26,927 nt of DNA from DATDMG01 sp036518955 (GTDB lineage: Bacteria > Actinomycetota > Actinomycetes > Actinomycetales > Kineosporiaceae): the NCBI GenBank assembly GCA_036518955.1, contig DATDMG010000401.1, positions 1-26,927 on the forward strand, in the 5' to 3' direction. This document shows, piece by piece, positions 14,709 through 22,385 of this stretch. A model generated the notes under the pieces. It ran no database searches. It had not been told where the DNA came from and saw nothing but the letters and a program-made list of their open reading frames with translations. Every line of letters begins with the position of its first letter. Position 1 is the stretch's first letter. A program made the translations under genes and the position numbers.

Positions 14709-14963
14709 ATGGACGGGGTGCAGCTTCAGCGGTGCGCGGCGGAGTTGTACGCGCTGGCCGACGAGGCACGAGGCGAGGCTGCTCGCGTCGGCGCGGTAGA
14801 GCGGGTCGAGTGGAGGTCGCTGGCGGCGGATCGTTTCCGTGCGGTCCTGCGCCGGGAGGCGCTCGTCGGCCGGCGGTGCGCCGACGTGCTGGACGACGCC
14901 GCGCGCGCTGTCGCAGCACACGCCCGGGCGATCGACGGGGCGCCGGCCGGGGCTACCCGGTGA
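14709..14963 (+). CDS. Small helical WXG100-like protein, first gene of three-gene module
   Basis: An 84-residue, alanine- and arginine-rich, all-helical protein. Its centre reads VEWRSLAADRFRAVL (33-47). The tryptophan sits in a turn between two predicted helices, followed by the A-A-xx-F-R pattern seen in WXG100/ESX-like and related short actinobacterial proteins. The canonical W-x-G is W-R-S here, so the family call is tentative. A clear AGGAGGGAG Shine-Dalgarno precedes the ATG. It overlaps the next gene by four bases (GTGA). TAGTGT at 14657-14662 could be a -10 box. No signal peptide is visible. It may be a secreted or chaperone-like partner of the downstream hydrolase; that is inference. 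Confidence 0.7.
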   Translation: MDGVQLQRCAAELYALADEARGEAARVGAVERVEWRSLAADRFRAVLRREALVGRRCADVLDDAARAVAAHARAIDGAPAGATR

Positions 14964-15568
14964 ATCTGCCGCGCCTGCGCCTTCGCACCGACCCCCAGAC
15001 CTTCGCCAGTTGGCTGCCGGCCCGCTCCGGTCGCGGCCAGCCGCGCTGGGTCGAGCAGGTCTGGGGCGACGACCAGCGGGTGTCGCCGGTGCTGCCGGAG
15101 GCGGTTCCCGCCCTCGTCGCGGCGGCGCTCGAGCTGTTTCGCGCTCCGCCGACGGCGGTGCTGTTCGCCCTCCACCAGGTGCCGTCGGCGCGCACCGGGT
15201 GCCTCGCGCTGGACGACGGGGTGGTCGCCGCGGTGGTCGGTTCCGGTCCCACCGGGGAGGGTGAGCCGGCCCCGTGGGTCGAGGTGGCGCTGGTTCCCGC
15301 GGTACGTGCGCTCGGCGAAGTGCCGCGGTGGATCCCGGGGCGGCCCGCCGCCGGCACCGCGCTCGATCTACGGGTCGTGCCCGGGGCCGAGACCGGGCAC
15401 GCTCCCCTCCACCGCTGGACCACGGACGCCGCAGGCCACTGGCGGGCGGCGGCGTCAGGGCCGGTCGGCAACGATCCGGTCCGGCTCGCCGCGCAGGTGC
15501 GTCGCGCCCTGGCGGGCGTCGCCGGCTGCTGGTATGAGCCGCACCGTGACCTGCGGGAGGTGGGATGA
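14960..15568 (+). CDS. Unrecognised protein, middle gene of three-gene module
   Basis: A 202-residue protein I do not recognise. It starts at a GTG overlapping the previous stop (GTGA) and ends overlapping the next start (ATGA), so it is made together with both neighbours. It begins NLPRLRLRTDPQTFASWLPA and has alternating hydrophobic strands in the middle (AVLFALHQVPSARTGCLAL; WVEVALVPAVRAL). A probable helix-rich C-terminus ends in WYEPHRDLREVG. There is no signal peptide, membrane segment or obvious catalytic motif. Position suggests a specific chaperone or accessory factor for the flanking genes (as EspG is for PE/PPE proteins), but I see no sequence match to EspG. Confidence 0.75.
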   Translation: MNLPRLRLRTDPQTFASWLPARSGRGQPRWVEQVWGDDQRVSPVLPEAVPALVAAALELFRAPPTAVLFALHQVPSARTGCLALDDGVVAAVVGSGPTGEGEPAPWVEVALVPAVRALGEVPRWIPGRPAAGTALDLRVVPGAETGHAPLHRWTTDAAGHWRAAASGPVGNDPVRLAAQVRRALAGVAGCWYEPHRDLREVG

Positions 15569-17112
15569 CGGAGTCCCTGCGGCAAGCCACCTCCGCCGGG
15601 TGGTCGTGCTCGCCTCCCGGCACGGGGAGCGCGCTCGGGGTTCCCCTCGCCGTCCACGGCGGGCCGGGCGGCACGGCCGCCCGCCTCGACGACCTGGAAC
15701 TGGCCGCGCTGCGGCTCCAGCGGTCCGCGCAGGTGATGGCGCTGATCGCCGCGCGGTTGGCCCGGATCGCGATGAGCCCGGCATCCGCCCTCACCGCGGT
15801 CCGGTCGCCCGCGACCTGGTGGGCGGCACAGCAGCGGCTCGCGACGGCGCTCGGAGGCCAGTCCGGGGCGGTGGTGGTCGCCGCCCGGTACGCAGCTCTG
15901 GCAGGGGGTGCCCTGGCAGCCGTGGCGCTCTACCGCGCGGCCGAGCTCGCGTCGGATGCCGTTGTCCGGGCGGCGGACGTGTCGGCGGGTGAAGCCGTAG
16001 GTCGGCTGCTGGCCGCTCCGGGGATGGTGGGCACCATGGCGGCGCTCCCGATGGTGCTCCCCTGGTTGCAGCCGGTGCTCCTGCCGGAGCTGCGGTCGGG
16101 TGCGGCGACGTCCCCCGGGGACGGTGGCCCGGTCCCCTCGCCAGGCCCCCTGCTGCGCGGGTTGGCCGCTCACCCAGGCGTGGTCGAACACGTGGTCGAC
16201 GGGCTCCCCGGCATGTTCCGAGGGCTCACCGGGTCGCCGGCGGGTCTTCTGCTCGCCGCCGGTGTCACCGGCCGGCCGGTGGCACCGCTCGACGTCCCGG
16301 GAGCGGCGCGTTGGGTGGGTTCCGTCGGTCGCCGATTGCCCTACTTGCGTGAATCGACGAGCGTCTCGATCCGTCCGGGGCCGGCGTCGACCGTTCCGCC
16401 GCCACGTGGCCTGGCGGAGCTCGTCGGCGGTCTGGCCGATCTCGACCCGGTCTGCGGAGCCGTGCCGGGCAGCGTGGCACTGATCTCGGTGACGGGTGCG
16501 CCCGGCCGCCGGGCGTGGATCGTGCAGATCCCCGGCACCCAGAGCTGGTCACCCCGCGCCGGAAGCGATCCGTTGGACCTCACCGGCAACATCCACGGGA
16601 TGGCCGGGGACCCCACGGCGGCCGCCGAGGTGGTCACCGAGGCGCTGGCGTCCGCGGGCGCGCGTCCGGCGGACCCGGTACTGCTGGTCGGCTACAGCCA
16701 GGGCGGCATCGTGGCGGCCCACCTCGCCGCCGATCCTTCCTTCCGCCGCCGGTTCGCGGTGTCGCACGTGGTGACCGTGGGTGCTCCGGTGGCGGTGGCG
16801 GCCATCCCCGGCTCGGTGCCGACGCTGTCGCTGGAGCACGACCACGACCTCGTCCCACGCCTCGACGGTGCCGTCAACCCCGACCACCCGTCGTGGATCA
16901 CCGTGACTGCCCCGGCGGAACCCGCCGGAGCTCCTCCGGACGCCGTGCTGTCCCATGACCTGGGTAGTTACCGGCGAACCGCCGTGGCGGTCGACGCGTC
17001 CAACGACCCCGGGCTACTGCTGTGGCGATCCGGTCTCGCGCCGTTCCTGGCCGGTGACGGCACCACCGCTGCACGCCTGGTGGTCGTCGGTGAACGCCGG
17101 ATCGCCGGGTGA
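15565..17112 (+). CDS. Alpha/beta hydrolase with long N-terminal helical region
   Basis: A 515-residue protein. Its C-terminal half is an alpha/beta hydrolase with the nucleophile elbow LLVGYSQGG (Ser378), a downstream HDHDLVPRLDG strand offering Asp426 or Asp428, and VLSHDLGSY with His464. GYSQGG is the form seen in cutinase-like and PE-PPE-domain esterases, so an esterase or lipase is likely. The N-terminal 260 residues are alanine-rich and helical (AALRLQRSAQVMALIAARLARI at about 47-68; WWAAQQRLATAL). Hydrophobic stretches occur at about 101-125 and 153-174. These resemble the helical leaders of type VII-associated proteins rather than a classical signal peptide. It is the last gene of a module overlapped by ATGA, and its stop lies 20 bases from a convergent gene. 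The substrate is unknown. Confidence 0.82.
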   Translation: MTESLRQATSAGWSCSPPGTGSALGVPLAVHGGPGGTAARLDDLELAALRLQRSAQVMALIAARLARIAMSPASALTAVRSPATWWAAQQRLATALGGQSGAVVVAARYAALAGGALAAVALYRAAELASDAVVRAADVSAGEAVGRLLAAPGMVGTMAALPMVLPWLQPVLLPELRSGAATSPGDGGPVPSPGPLLRGLAAHPGVVEHVVDGLPGMFRGLTGSPAGLLLAAGVTGRPVAPLDVPGAARWVGSVGRRLPYLRESTSVSIRPGPASTVPPPRGLAELVGGLADLDPVCGAVPGSVALISVTGAPGRRAWIVQIPGTQSWSPRAGSDPLDLTGNIHGMAGDPTAAAEVVTEALASAGARPADPVLLVGYSQGGIVAAHLAADPSFRRRFAVSHVVTVGAPVAVAAIPGSVPTLSLEHDHDLVPRLDGAVNPDHPSWITVTAPAEPAGAPPDAVLSHDLGSYRRTAVAVDASNDPGLLLWRSGLAPFLAGDGTTAARLVVVGERRIAG

Positions 17113-17132
17113 GCCGGCCGTGGCAGCCAGGG

Positions 17133-18686
17133 TCACAGGTCGCGCAGGTTCTCCTCGGCGACGACCGCCTCGTCCAGTCGCGGCGAGAGCCGATACCTCC
17201 CGGTGGGGGTTTCCTCGTGCAGTTCGCCGAGCACGGACGCCACCCGGATCGCGCCGACCCGGTCCCCCCACTCCAGAGGTCCGGAGGGATAGCCGGTGCC
17301 GAGCAACATCGCGACGTCGACGTCGGTGGCGGTGGCCTCGCCTCGCGCGACGAGGTCCACTGCCTCGTTGACGAGCATCGACACGGTGCGAGCGACCACG
17401 CCTCCGGCGACATCGCTGATCACGCTCACCTCGACTCCCGCCGCCTGGCAGAGACCCACAGCGGAGTCCAGCACGGTGGGGTCGATGTCCCGGGGAGCCA
17501 TCAGCGCGACCCGTCGGCACGCCGCCGGATCGTGTGCCCAGTCCAGCAGGACGACGCCACCAGGAGCCTCCATGGCCCACGAACGAGCGGGGCTCCCGTC
17601 GGTCACGCGCAGCAGGCCCTCCCCGGGCAGCCGTAGCCCGGGGAGTTCCTCGAGGGCCTCGCTGTCGGAGAGCGCGATGCGTTCGATCGCCACGCCGGCC
17701 TGCTCGATCCGCTCCAGGAACGGGGTCATCGGGCCGAAGTCGTAATCCACCAGCTGGACCTCGGCCGGGGCGGGTCGGTGGGGCGCGGAGAGCACGCCGG
17801 CGTCCAGGGCGTCGCCTTCCGGGGAGTACCTGAAGACGCCACGACCCGACTTGCGTCCGAGCCTGCCGGCGTCCACCAAGGCCTGCTGGTAGACCGTCGG
17901 CGCATACCGCGGGTCGTGGAACGTCTGCTCCCAGACCGACCGGGAGACGGCGAGGCTCACGTCCTGACCCACCAGGTCCATGAGCTGGAACGGACCCATC
18001 GGGAATCCGCCGGCTTCCCGCAGCACGGCGTCGATCGTGCCGGGATCGGCCGCCCCGGCCTCCACGAGTCGCTGCGCCTCTCCGTAGAACGGGCGGGCGA
18101 TCCGGTTCACCACGAAGCCCGGGGTGGACCGGCAGAGGACGGGCGTCTTGCCCCACGCCCGCGCGAGCTCGACCGCGGCCTCGAGGATCGCCGGCTCCGT
18201 CGCGTCACCCCGCACCACCTCCACGAGCGACATCCGAGGCGCAGGGTTGAAGAAGTGCAGCCCGACGAGCAGGCCCGGTCGCTGCAGGGCGGTGGCCAAC
18301 GCGGTCACCGAGAGCGAGGAGGTGTTGGTTGCCAGCAGCACGTCGCCATCGCGCTGAGTGACGATCTTCTCAACCTCGGCCAGCAGGTCCCGCTTGACGG
18401 CCGGATCCTCGGCAACGGCCTCGATCACTACACCCGCCCCACCGAGGTCCGGGACGGCCGAGGCGGACTGCAGCCGGGCCACGATCTCAGCGGCCTCCAC
18501 AGGCTCCAAGAGGTCACGACCCACGTCCCGTGCCAGGTTGCGGCCGATGTGCTCGAGTGCCTGCTTCGCCGCCTGCGCCCGGACGTCGTAGAGTCGCACC
18601 GGGTGGCCGGCTCGTGCCGCCACCTCGGCGATGCCAGCCCCCATGCTGCCGGCTCCGAGGACTGCGACGTCCGCCAATTGCTTCAC
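17133..18686 (-). CDS. 3-hydroxyacyl-CoA dehydrogenase (PaaH-like, duplicated C-terminal domain)
   Basis: Oxidises L-3-hydroxyacyl-CoA to 3-ketoacyl-CoA with NAD+. It has 517 residues from GTG at 18686, which has a good Shine-Dalgarno (AGGGAGG). The NAD fold is VLGAGSMGAGIAEVAARAG (GAGSMG 11-16), followed by NTSSLSV at 121-127 and the family signature LHFFNPAPRMSLVEVV with catalytic His144. The first 3HCDH C-terminal domain includes TPGFVVNRIARPFYGEA and GGFPMGPFQLMDLVG. A second diverged copy lies at about 415-515 (VSMLVNEAVDLV, then TGYPSGPLEWGD). This length and two-domain tail match PaaH (3-hydroxyadipyl-CoA dehydrogenase), yet no phenylacetate or beta-oxidation genes flank it. The substrate is therefore open. 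Its end faces the hydrolase gene convergently. Confidence 0.88.
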   Translation of the reverse strand: MKQLADVAVLGAGSMGAGIAEVAARAGHPVRLYDVRAQAAKQALEHIGRNLARDVGRDLLEPVEAAEIVARLQSASAVPDLGGAGVVIEAVAEDPAVKRDLLAEVEKIVTQRDGDVLLATNTSSLSVTALATALQRPGLLVGLHFFNPAPRMSLVEVVRGDATEPAILEAAVELARAWGKTPVLCRSTPGFVVNRIARPFYGEAQRLVEAGAADPGTIDAVLREAGGFPMGPFQLMDLVGQDVSLAVSRSVWEQTFHDPRYAPTVYQQALVDAGRLGRKSGRGVFRYSPEGDALDAGVLSAPHRPAPAEVQLVDYDFGPMTPFLERIEQAGVAIERIALSDSEALEELPGLRLPGEGLLRVTDGSPARSWAMEAPGGVVLLDWAHDPAACRRVALMAPRDIDPTVLDSAVGLCQAAGVEVSVISDVAGGVVARTVSMLVNEAVDLVARGEATATDVDVAMLLGTGYPSGPLEWGDRVGAIRVASVLGELHEETPTGRYRLSPRLDEAVVAEENLRDL

Positions 18687-18817
18687 TGCAGACCTCCCTG
18701 ATCAGTGCGCGGACCTCGGGTGCCAGGTGCTCTCGGGTGAGCCTTCCACATCCGATGGACGCGCGACGAGCCACAGGCTGCCGGTCCGCAGGTCAGCCGA
18801 CGCGCCTCCCGCCGTCC

Positions 18818-19834
18818 TCACCAGATCCAGGCATCGTGCTGCCCCGCGTCGATGACCACCTCGCCGACCGGCTTTCCGGTACCAGGGTCGAGGAAGGCCC
18901 AGGTCGTCCCGGCGTTGGTCGACAGCGATGCCACCGCGCCCGGAGGAAGGAAGATCCCTGGGAACAGGGCGCAGTCGGGGGACACCCAGGCCAACTGCCG
19001 GCCGGCGGGCGCGGTGTTGTGGAAGGTCACGGACATCGACTCCTGGGCCGGTCGCGAGCAGGGGATCCACACCGTGCCGATGATCGTTGTGGTCGGGGCG
19101 GTGCTGGTCACAGCCGGCGGGCCCGGCGGGGGCCACGGTCCCATCGGGGGCGCCGACGTGGTCGAGGCGGGCGGCGACGTCGTCGAGGTGACCGGTTTCG
19201 CGGCCGAGGTGGACGACGATGTGGCCCACGCGGTGGTCGTCGCCCCGGCCCAGGTCGAGCGGTCGGTACCCGCCGAGCGATCAGGGGGGTCCGTGACGGA
19301 CGACGGCGCCGTGGCGGGCACGACCGTCGCCGATCCTTTCCCGGACGTCGCCCGGTGCCCAGCGGTCCTGGACGCGGTCCCGGCCGGGTCCAGTCCGTCG
19401 GCTCCGGGGGCGGCGCGGCCACCGTCGCCGCCCCCGGTGCCACCCCCCGCCGGCGCCCACGCCGTTGAGGTGGGCCAAGGTGCCTGCCGCGAGGAGGTCG
19501 TCGTCGGGACGGACGGGTGGCGGGTGACCGGGGTGCCGAGGCGGTGGACCGAGGCGGACTGCACGGAGTGCCCCCGCCCCGGGGAGTCCGACGGGTGACG
19601 AGCCAGGGCGTAACCGGCGTACCCGATGGCCACCAGGGCGACCACCGCCGCGGCGATGTCGGCTCGTCGCGGCGGGAAGCGTCGGCGGGTCTCCCGGCGG
19701 GACGGCTCGCGACCGGGTCGGTCGGGATCGGGTCGGTCGGGATCGGGTCGGTCGGGAGTGGGCCGGGCCCGCGCCGGCACCCGGTCTGTGGACGCCTCGC
19801 GTGCGGTCTGTCCCGGTTGCCCCTCGGCCCCCAT
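18818..19834 (-). CDS. Single-pass membrane protein with Thr/Pro-rich linker and VHL-beta-like C-terminal domain
   Basis: A 338-residue protein in four parts. First comes a basic, disordered N-terminus with PDPDR repeats (about 26-42). Next is one transmembrane helix (about 59-78, IAAAVVALVAIGYAGYALA). A long Ser/Thr/Pro/Gly linker (about 80-250) follows, then a compact C-terminal domain (about 255-338) that would face outside. That domain reads SVTFHNTAPAGRQLAWV, then LPPGAVASLSTNAGTTWAF, then DPGTGKPVGEVVID. Its order of V-F-N, W, L-P-P-G, G-x-x-W-x-F and D-x-G-T resembles the VHL beta domain. Cys259 and Cys288 could form a disulfide. ATG 19834 is chosen because AAGGGGG lies just upstream; GTG 19861 would include it in the protein. 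VHL likeness is by eye only. Confidence 0.72.
   Translation of the reverse strand: MGAEGQPGQTAREASTDRVPARARPTPDRPDPDRPDPDRPGREPSRRETRRRFPPRRADIAAAVVALVAIGYAGYALARHPSDSPGRGHSVQSASVHRLGTPVTRHPSVPTTTSSRQAPWPTSTAWAPAGGGTGGGDGGRAAPGADGLDPAGTASRTAGHRATSGKGSATVVPATAPSSVTDPPDRSAGTDRSTWAGATTTAWATSSSTSAAKPVTSTTSPPASTTSAPPMGPWPPPGPPAVTSTAPTTTIIGTVWIPCSRPAQESMSVTFHNTAPAGRQLAWVSPDCALFPGIFLPPGAVASLSTNAGTTWAFLDPGTGKPVGEVVIDAGQHDAWIW
19711..19755. repeat. Three-unit 15-bp tandem repeat in the VHL-like gene
   Basis: GA(C/T)CGGGTCGGTCGG repeats at 19711, 19726 and 19741. It is in frame and encodes repeated PDPDR-type pentapeptides in the cytoplasmic N-terminal tail. It looks like slippage-prone low-complexity coding sequence. 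Confidence 0.75.
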
Positions 19835-20082
19835 CCACGCCCCCTTCAGCTGCCCCCTCACGGGCCGGTGCGCCGGTCTCCGGATTCGGAGCCCTGGACT
19901 CCGGCGGGGAGTCGGACGAGCAGCGGCGAGGCAGGTTACTCGCCGGAAGCATAACTGCGGGTCTTCATGGCATGGGCGCCGTTCGCGCCAACCGTCCGGG
20001 CGCCGCCGGTGACGTTCACGAGCCGGCCCAGGTGCACGGCCAGGTCGGGACGGGCAGGCGATCGCCGCGAACGCCCCGCCGG
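19835..20082. other. Non-coding gap between transaldolase gene and VHL-like gene
   Basis: The gap is 248 bases with no credible gene. It must hold the promoter of the leftward VHL-like gene and the 3' end of the leftward transaldolase transcript. On the minus strand TATGCT (complement of a site near 19950) is a possible -10 box without a convincing -35. I see no clear intrinsic terminator. Confidence 0.4.
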
Positions 20083-21201
20083 TCAGCGGTCAGGGTCGGG
20101 GAGCAGGACGTCCTGGACCAACGATTCCAGTCCCGCCACGGCGGAGAGGAACTGGCGCAGCGTCCGGCGGGTGGCGCCGTAGTCGAGGAACTCCTCCGGC
20201 CTGAGGGCGTCCTCGTCGTAGGCCCGGCGGAAGTCCGGGATCTTCGCGTAGAGGGTCTGCACGATCTCGGGCGATACCGGGACGTCGATCCGCGGCGTGG
20301 GCTCGATGTCGCTGGCGTTGAGGCGCACCTGCCATCCGAACGGAGGGGAGATCACAACATCCCCGCCGATCAGTTCGCTCCAGTGCATGTGGTTCCGGAA
20401 TGCCGCCGAGAGCAGCCGGGTCCGGTAGCCGCGCTCCCGGAAGATCCGGTACGCCTGCTTGAACACGGCGATCCCGGCCCATTCCAGGTACCCCGGATCG
20501 AGGGTGACCTGCTCCCTCTCGACCACCACGCGCATCCAGTCGTCCAGCCGACCGACCATGATCGTGCAGACCGGTCCCATCCTCGCGACGTCCAGCCCTG
20601 CTCCCTCGCGGCGCCGGAGCCCGCGTTCGACGGCCTCGGCCACCGCCACGGCCTGAGGCACGGTGAACGAGACCGTGGCGTTGATGCTCACGCCCCGGGA
20701 ACTCGCCTCCTCGATGGCGCTGAGCCCGGCGGCCGTCACCGGAAGCTTCACGATCATATTGGGGGCCAGCCCGGCGAACTCCACGGCCTGCGCGGTGAGT
20801 GCCTCGTGGTCCCGGTACAGTCGCGGGTCCGTCTGGATCGACAATCGGCCGTGACGGCCCTCGTGCTCCCGGAACGCCGGTTCGAGCAGGGCCGCGGCCT
20901 CCACGGACAGGGCACGCACCATCGCCCAGCCGATCTCGGAGTGAGACGCGGTCGGGTGGTTCGTGGCGTGGCGCTCGATCCGTTCCCGCCAGCGAGACCG
21001 GTCGGCGGTGAGGGCGGTCAGCGCGATAACGGGGTTGCAGGTCGCACCCACCGCACCCCAACCGATGGCGGCCGACAGCTCGCCGGGATCCGCCGAGTCG
21101 TTCCACAGCCGGGTCGGTGTGGTCTGACTCATCCGGAGCAGGGGCGGCGTCCGAGTGCCGGGCGAGCGTTCCGCCGTCCGGATGCCCTCCGTGGGGATCA
21201 T
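20083..21201 (-). CDS. Transaldolase-family class I aldolase
   Basis: A Schiff-base aldolase of the transaldolase family, 372 residues from ATG at 21201 (Shine-Dalgarno GGGGAGGAG). Landmarks are RLWNDSADPGEL and GATCNPVIAL near 31-61 (the family T-x-NP motif) and GRLSIQTDPRLYRD at 118-131. The Schiff-base lysine is Lys152 in NMIVKLPVTAAGLSAIEE, and SINATVSFTVPQA follows. Known transaldolases move a dihydroxyacetone unit between sugar phosphates. Here the gene is the last of a leftward arm of an inositol locus, so it may act on an inositol-pathway or pentose intermediate. It is separated from the dehydrogenase by 161 bases with no visible promoter, so one transcript is plausible. It is longer than the compact fructose-6-phosphate aldolases. 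Confidence 0.85.
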   Translation of the reverse strand: MIPTEGIRTAERSPGTRTPPLLRMSQTTPTRLWNDSADPGELSAAIGWGAVGATCNPVIALTALTADRSRWRERIERHATNHPTASHSEIGWAMVRALSVEAAALLEPAFREHEGRHGRLSIQTDPRLYRDHEALTAQAVEFAGLAPNMIVKLPVTAAGLSAIEEASSRGVSINATVSFTVPQAVAVAEAVERGLRRREGAGLDVARMGPVCTIMVGRLDDWMRVVVEREQVTLDPGYLEWAGIAVFKQAYRIFRERGYRTRLLSAAFRNHMHWSELIGGDVVISPPFGWQVRLNASDIEPTPRIDVPVSPEIVQTLYAKIPDFRRAYDEDALRPEEFLDYGATRRTLRQFLSAVAGLESLVQDVLLPDPDR

Positions 21202-21362
21202 GTCTGCTCCTCCCCCGCATCCGGCCGCTCGACCGCGTGGGGCCGACCCGCCCACGCCGCGATGCCAGCCGGGTCGCGGACTTCGTCACGATCGCGGACC
21301 GTGCTGGGACCGGGACCTTCTGGCGCCACGCCGGACCGAGGAACGCGGCCGGCGCGGCGCGG

Positions 21363-22385
21363 TCAGGTGTACAGGTCCGGGCGCTCGATCAGCTCGACAG
21401 GGCGGCGTGTTCCGGCCGCGACCGCCGCCAGGACGGTCTCGGCCACCGCTGTCGCGACGTAGCCGTCCCACGCGCTGGCGCCGCAGGCTCCGGTGCCGTC
21501 GTGGATCCGGTCGACCCAGTCCTGCAGTTCGCGCCGGTAGGCCTCGGCGAACCGTTCCCGCCAGTCCCAGGCGATCGTGCGGCCGACCGAGCCGGCACGC
21601 CGGACCACGGTCGCCACCGGGGCGTCCAGGGTCACTGCTCCGCGTTCCGCCACCAGTTCGCAGCGGACGTCGTAGCCGTACTGCGCGTTGACGAACACCT
21701 CCACGTCGACCAGCGTCCCGCTGGCCGTGGTGAGTACCAGGAAGACCGGATCCTGGGTTTCGCCCACCACCAGCGTCGACCTGCGCGGTGCGAATCCGGT
21801 GACCCAGACGATCTCCTCACCCAGCAGCCAGCGGACGACGTCGATCTCGTGGATGGCCGAACCGGTCACGAGCATCGCGCTGGGCTGGTTGGGGGAGCAG
21901 ACCGGGTTGCGATGGATGTTGTGGATCGCCATCGTCGCCCCCAGTTCCCCGCTCGCCACCAGGTTCCTGAGGTGGAGGTACCCGGGGTCGTAGCGACGCA
22001 TGAAGCCGACGGTCACCAGCCGGCGCCCCAGGCCGACCTCGGCCCGGACGATGGTGCGGCACCCCCGGACCGTCGGCGCGAGCGGTTTCTCGCAGAGCAC
22101 GGGCTTCCCGGCGGCCAGGCAGGCCAGCACGAACTCCTCGTGGGTCGGGTCCGAGGAGGCCACCAGCACGGCGTCCACCGTCACGTCGCGGATCAGCGCG
22201 TGGGGGTCGTCGAAGACCAGGGCCGATCGCGTCGTGCCGGCGACCGCCTTGGCCCGGTCGGCGTCCACGTCGAAGACGGCGCCGACCACGGCGCCCGACA
22301 CCGCGGTGTCCAGGGTGTGGACATGATCGGATCCCATCGTCCCGGTGCCGATGACGCCGACCCGCACCGCTGCGGCCGAGCTCAT
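21363..22385 (-). CDS. Gfo/Idh/MocA-family oxidoreductase, inositol 2-dehydrogenase-like
   Basis: An NAD(P)-dependent dehydrogenase of 340 residues, predicted to oxidise an inositol or a related cyclitol or sugar. The nucleotide fold is VGVIGTGTMGSDHVHTL (GTGTMG 13-18). The catalytic-lysine motif is CEKPLAPT (Lys100), and IHEIDVVRWLL carries His179. The aspartate that precedes this histidine by four positions in B. subtilis IolG (Lys97-Asp172-His176 set) is Gly175 here, so the usual catalytic triad is incomplete. ATG 22385 overlaps the stop of the upstream isomerase gene by four bases (ATGA), and AAGGGGG serves as Shine-Dalgarno. It is probably controlled by the LacI-type regulator. Substrate and even activity are uncertain because of the missing aspartate. 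Confidence 0.87.
   Translation of the reverse strand: MSSAAAVRVGVIGTGTMGSDHVHTLDTAVSGAVVGAVFDVDADRAKAVAGTTRSALVFDDPHALIRDVTVDAVLVASSDPTHEEFVLACLAAGKPVLCEKPLAPTVRGCRTIVRAEVGLGRRLVTVGFMRRYDPGYLHLRNLVASGELGATMAIHNIHRNPVCSPNQPSAMLVTGSAIHEIDVVRWLLGEEIVWVTGFAPRRSTLVVGETQDPVFLVLTTASGTLVDVEVFVNAQYGYDVRCELVAERGAVTLDAPVATVVRRAGSVGRTIAWDWRERFAEAYRRELQDWVDRIHDGTGACGASAWDGYVATAVAETVLAAVAAGTRRPVELIERPDLYT

Noticed and set aside
17133..18686. FadB/FadJ-type multifunctional beta-oxidation protein
   Set aside because: There is no enoyl-CoA hydratase domain; only the dehydrogenase fold and its C-terminal domains are present.
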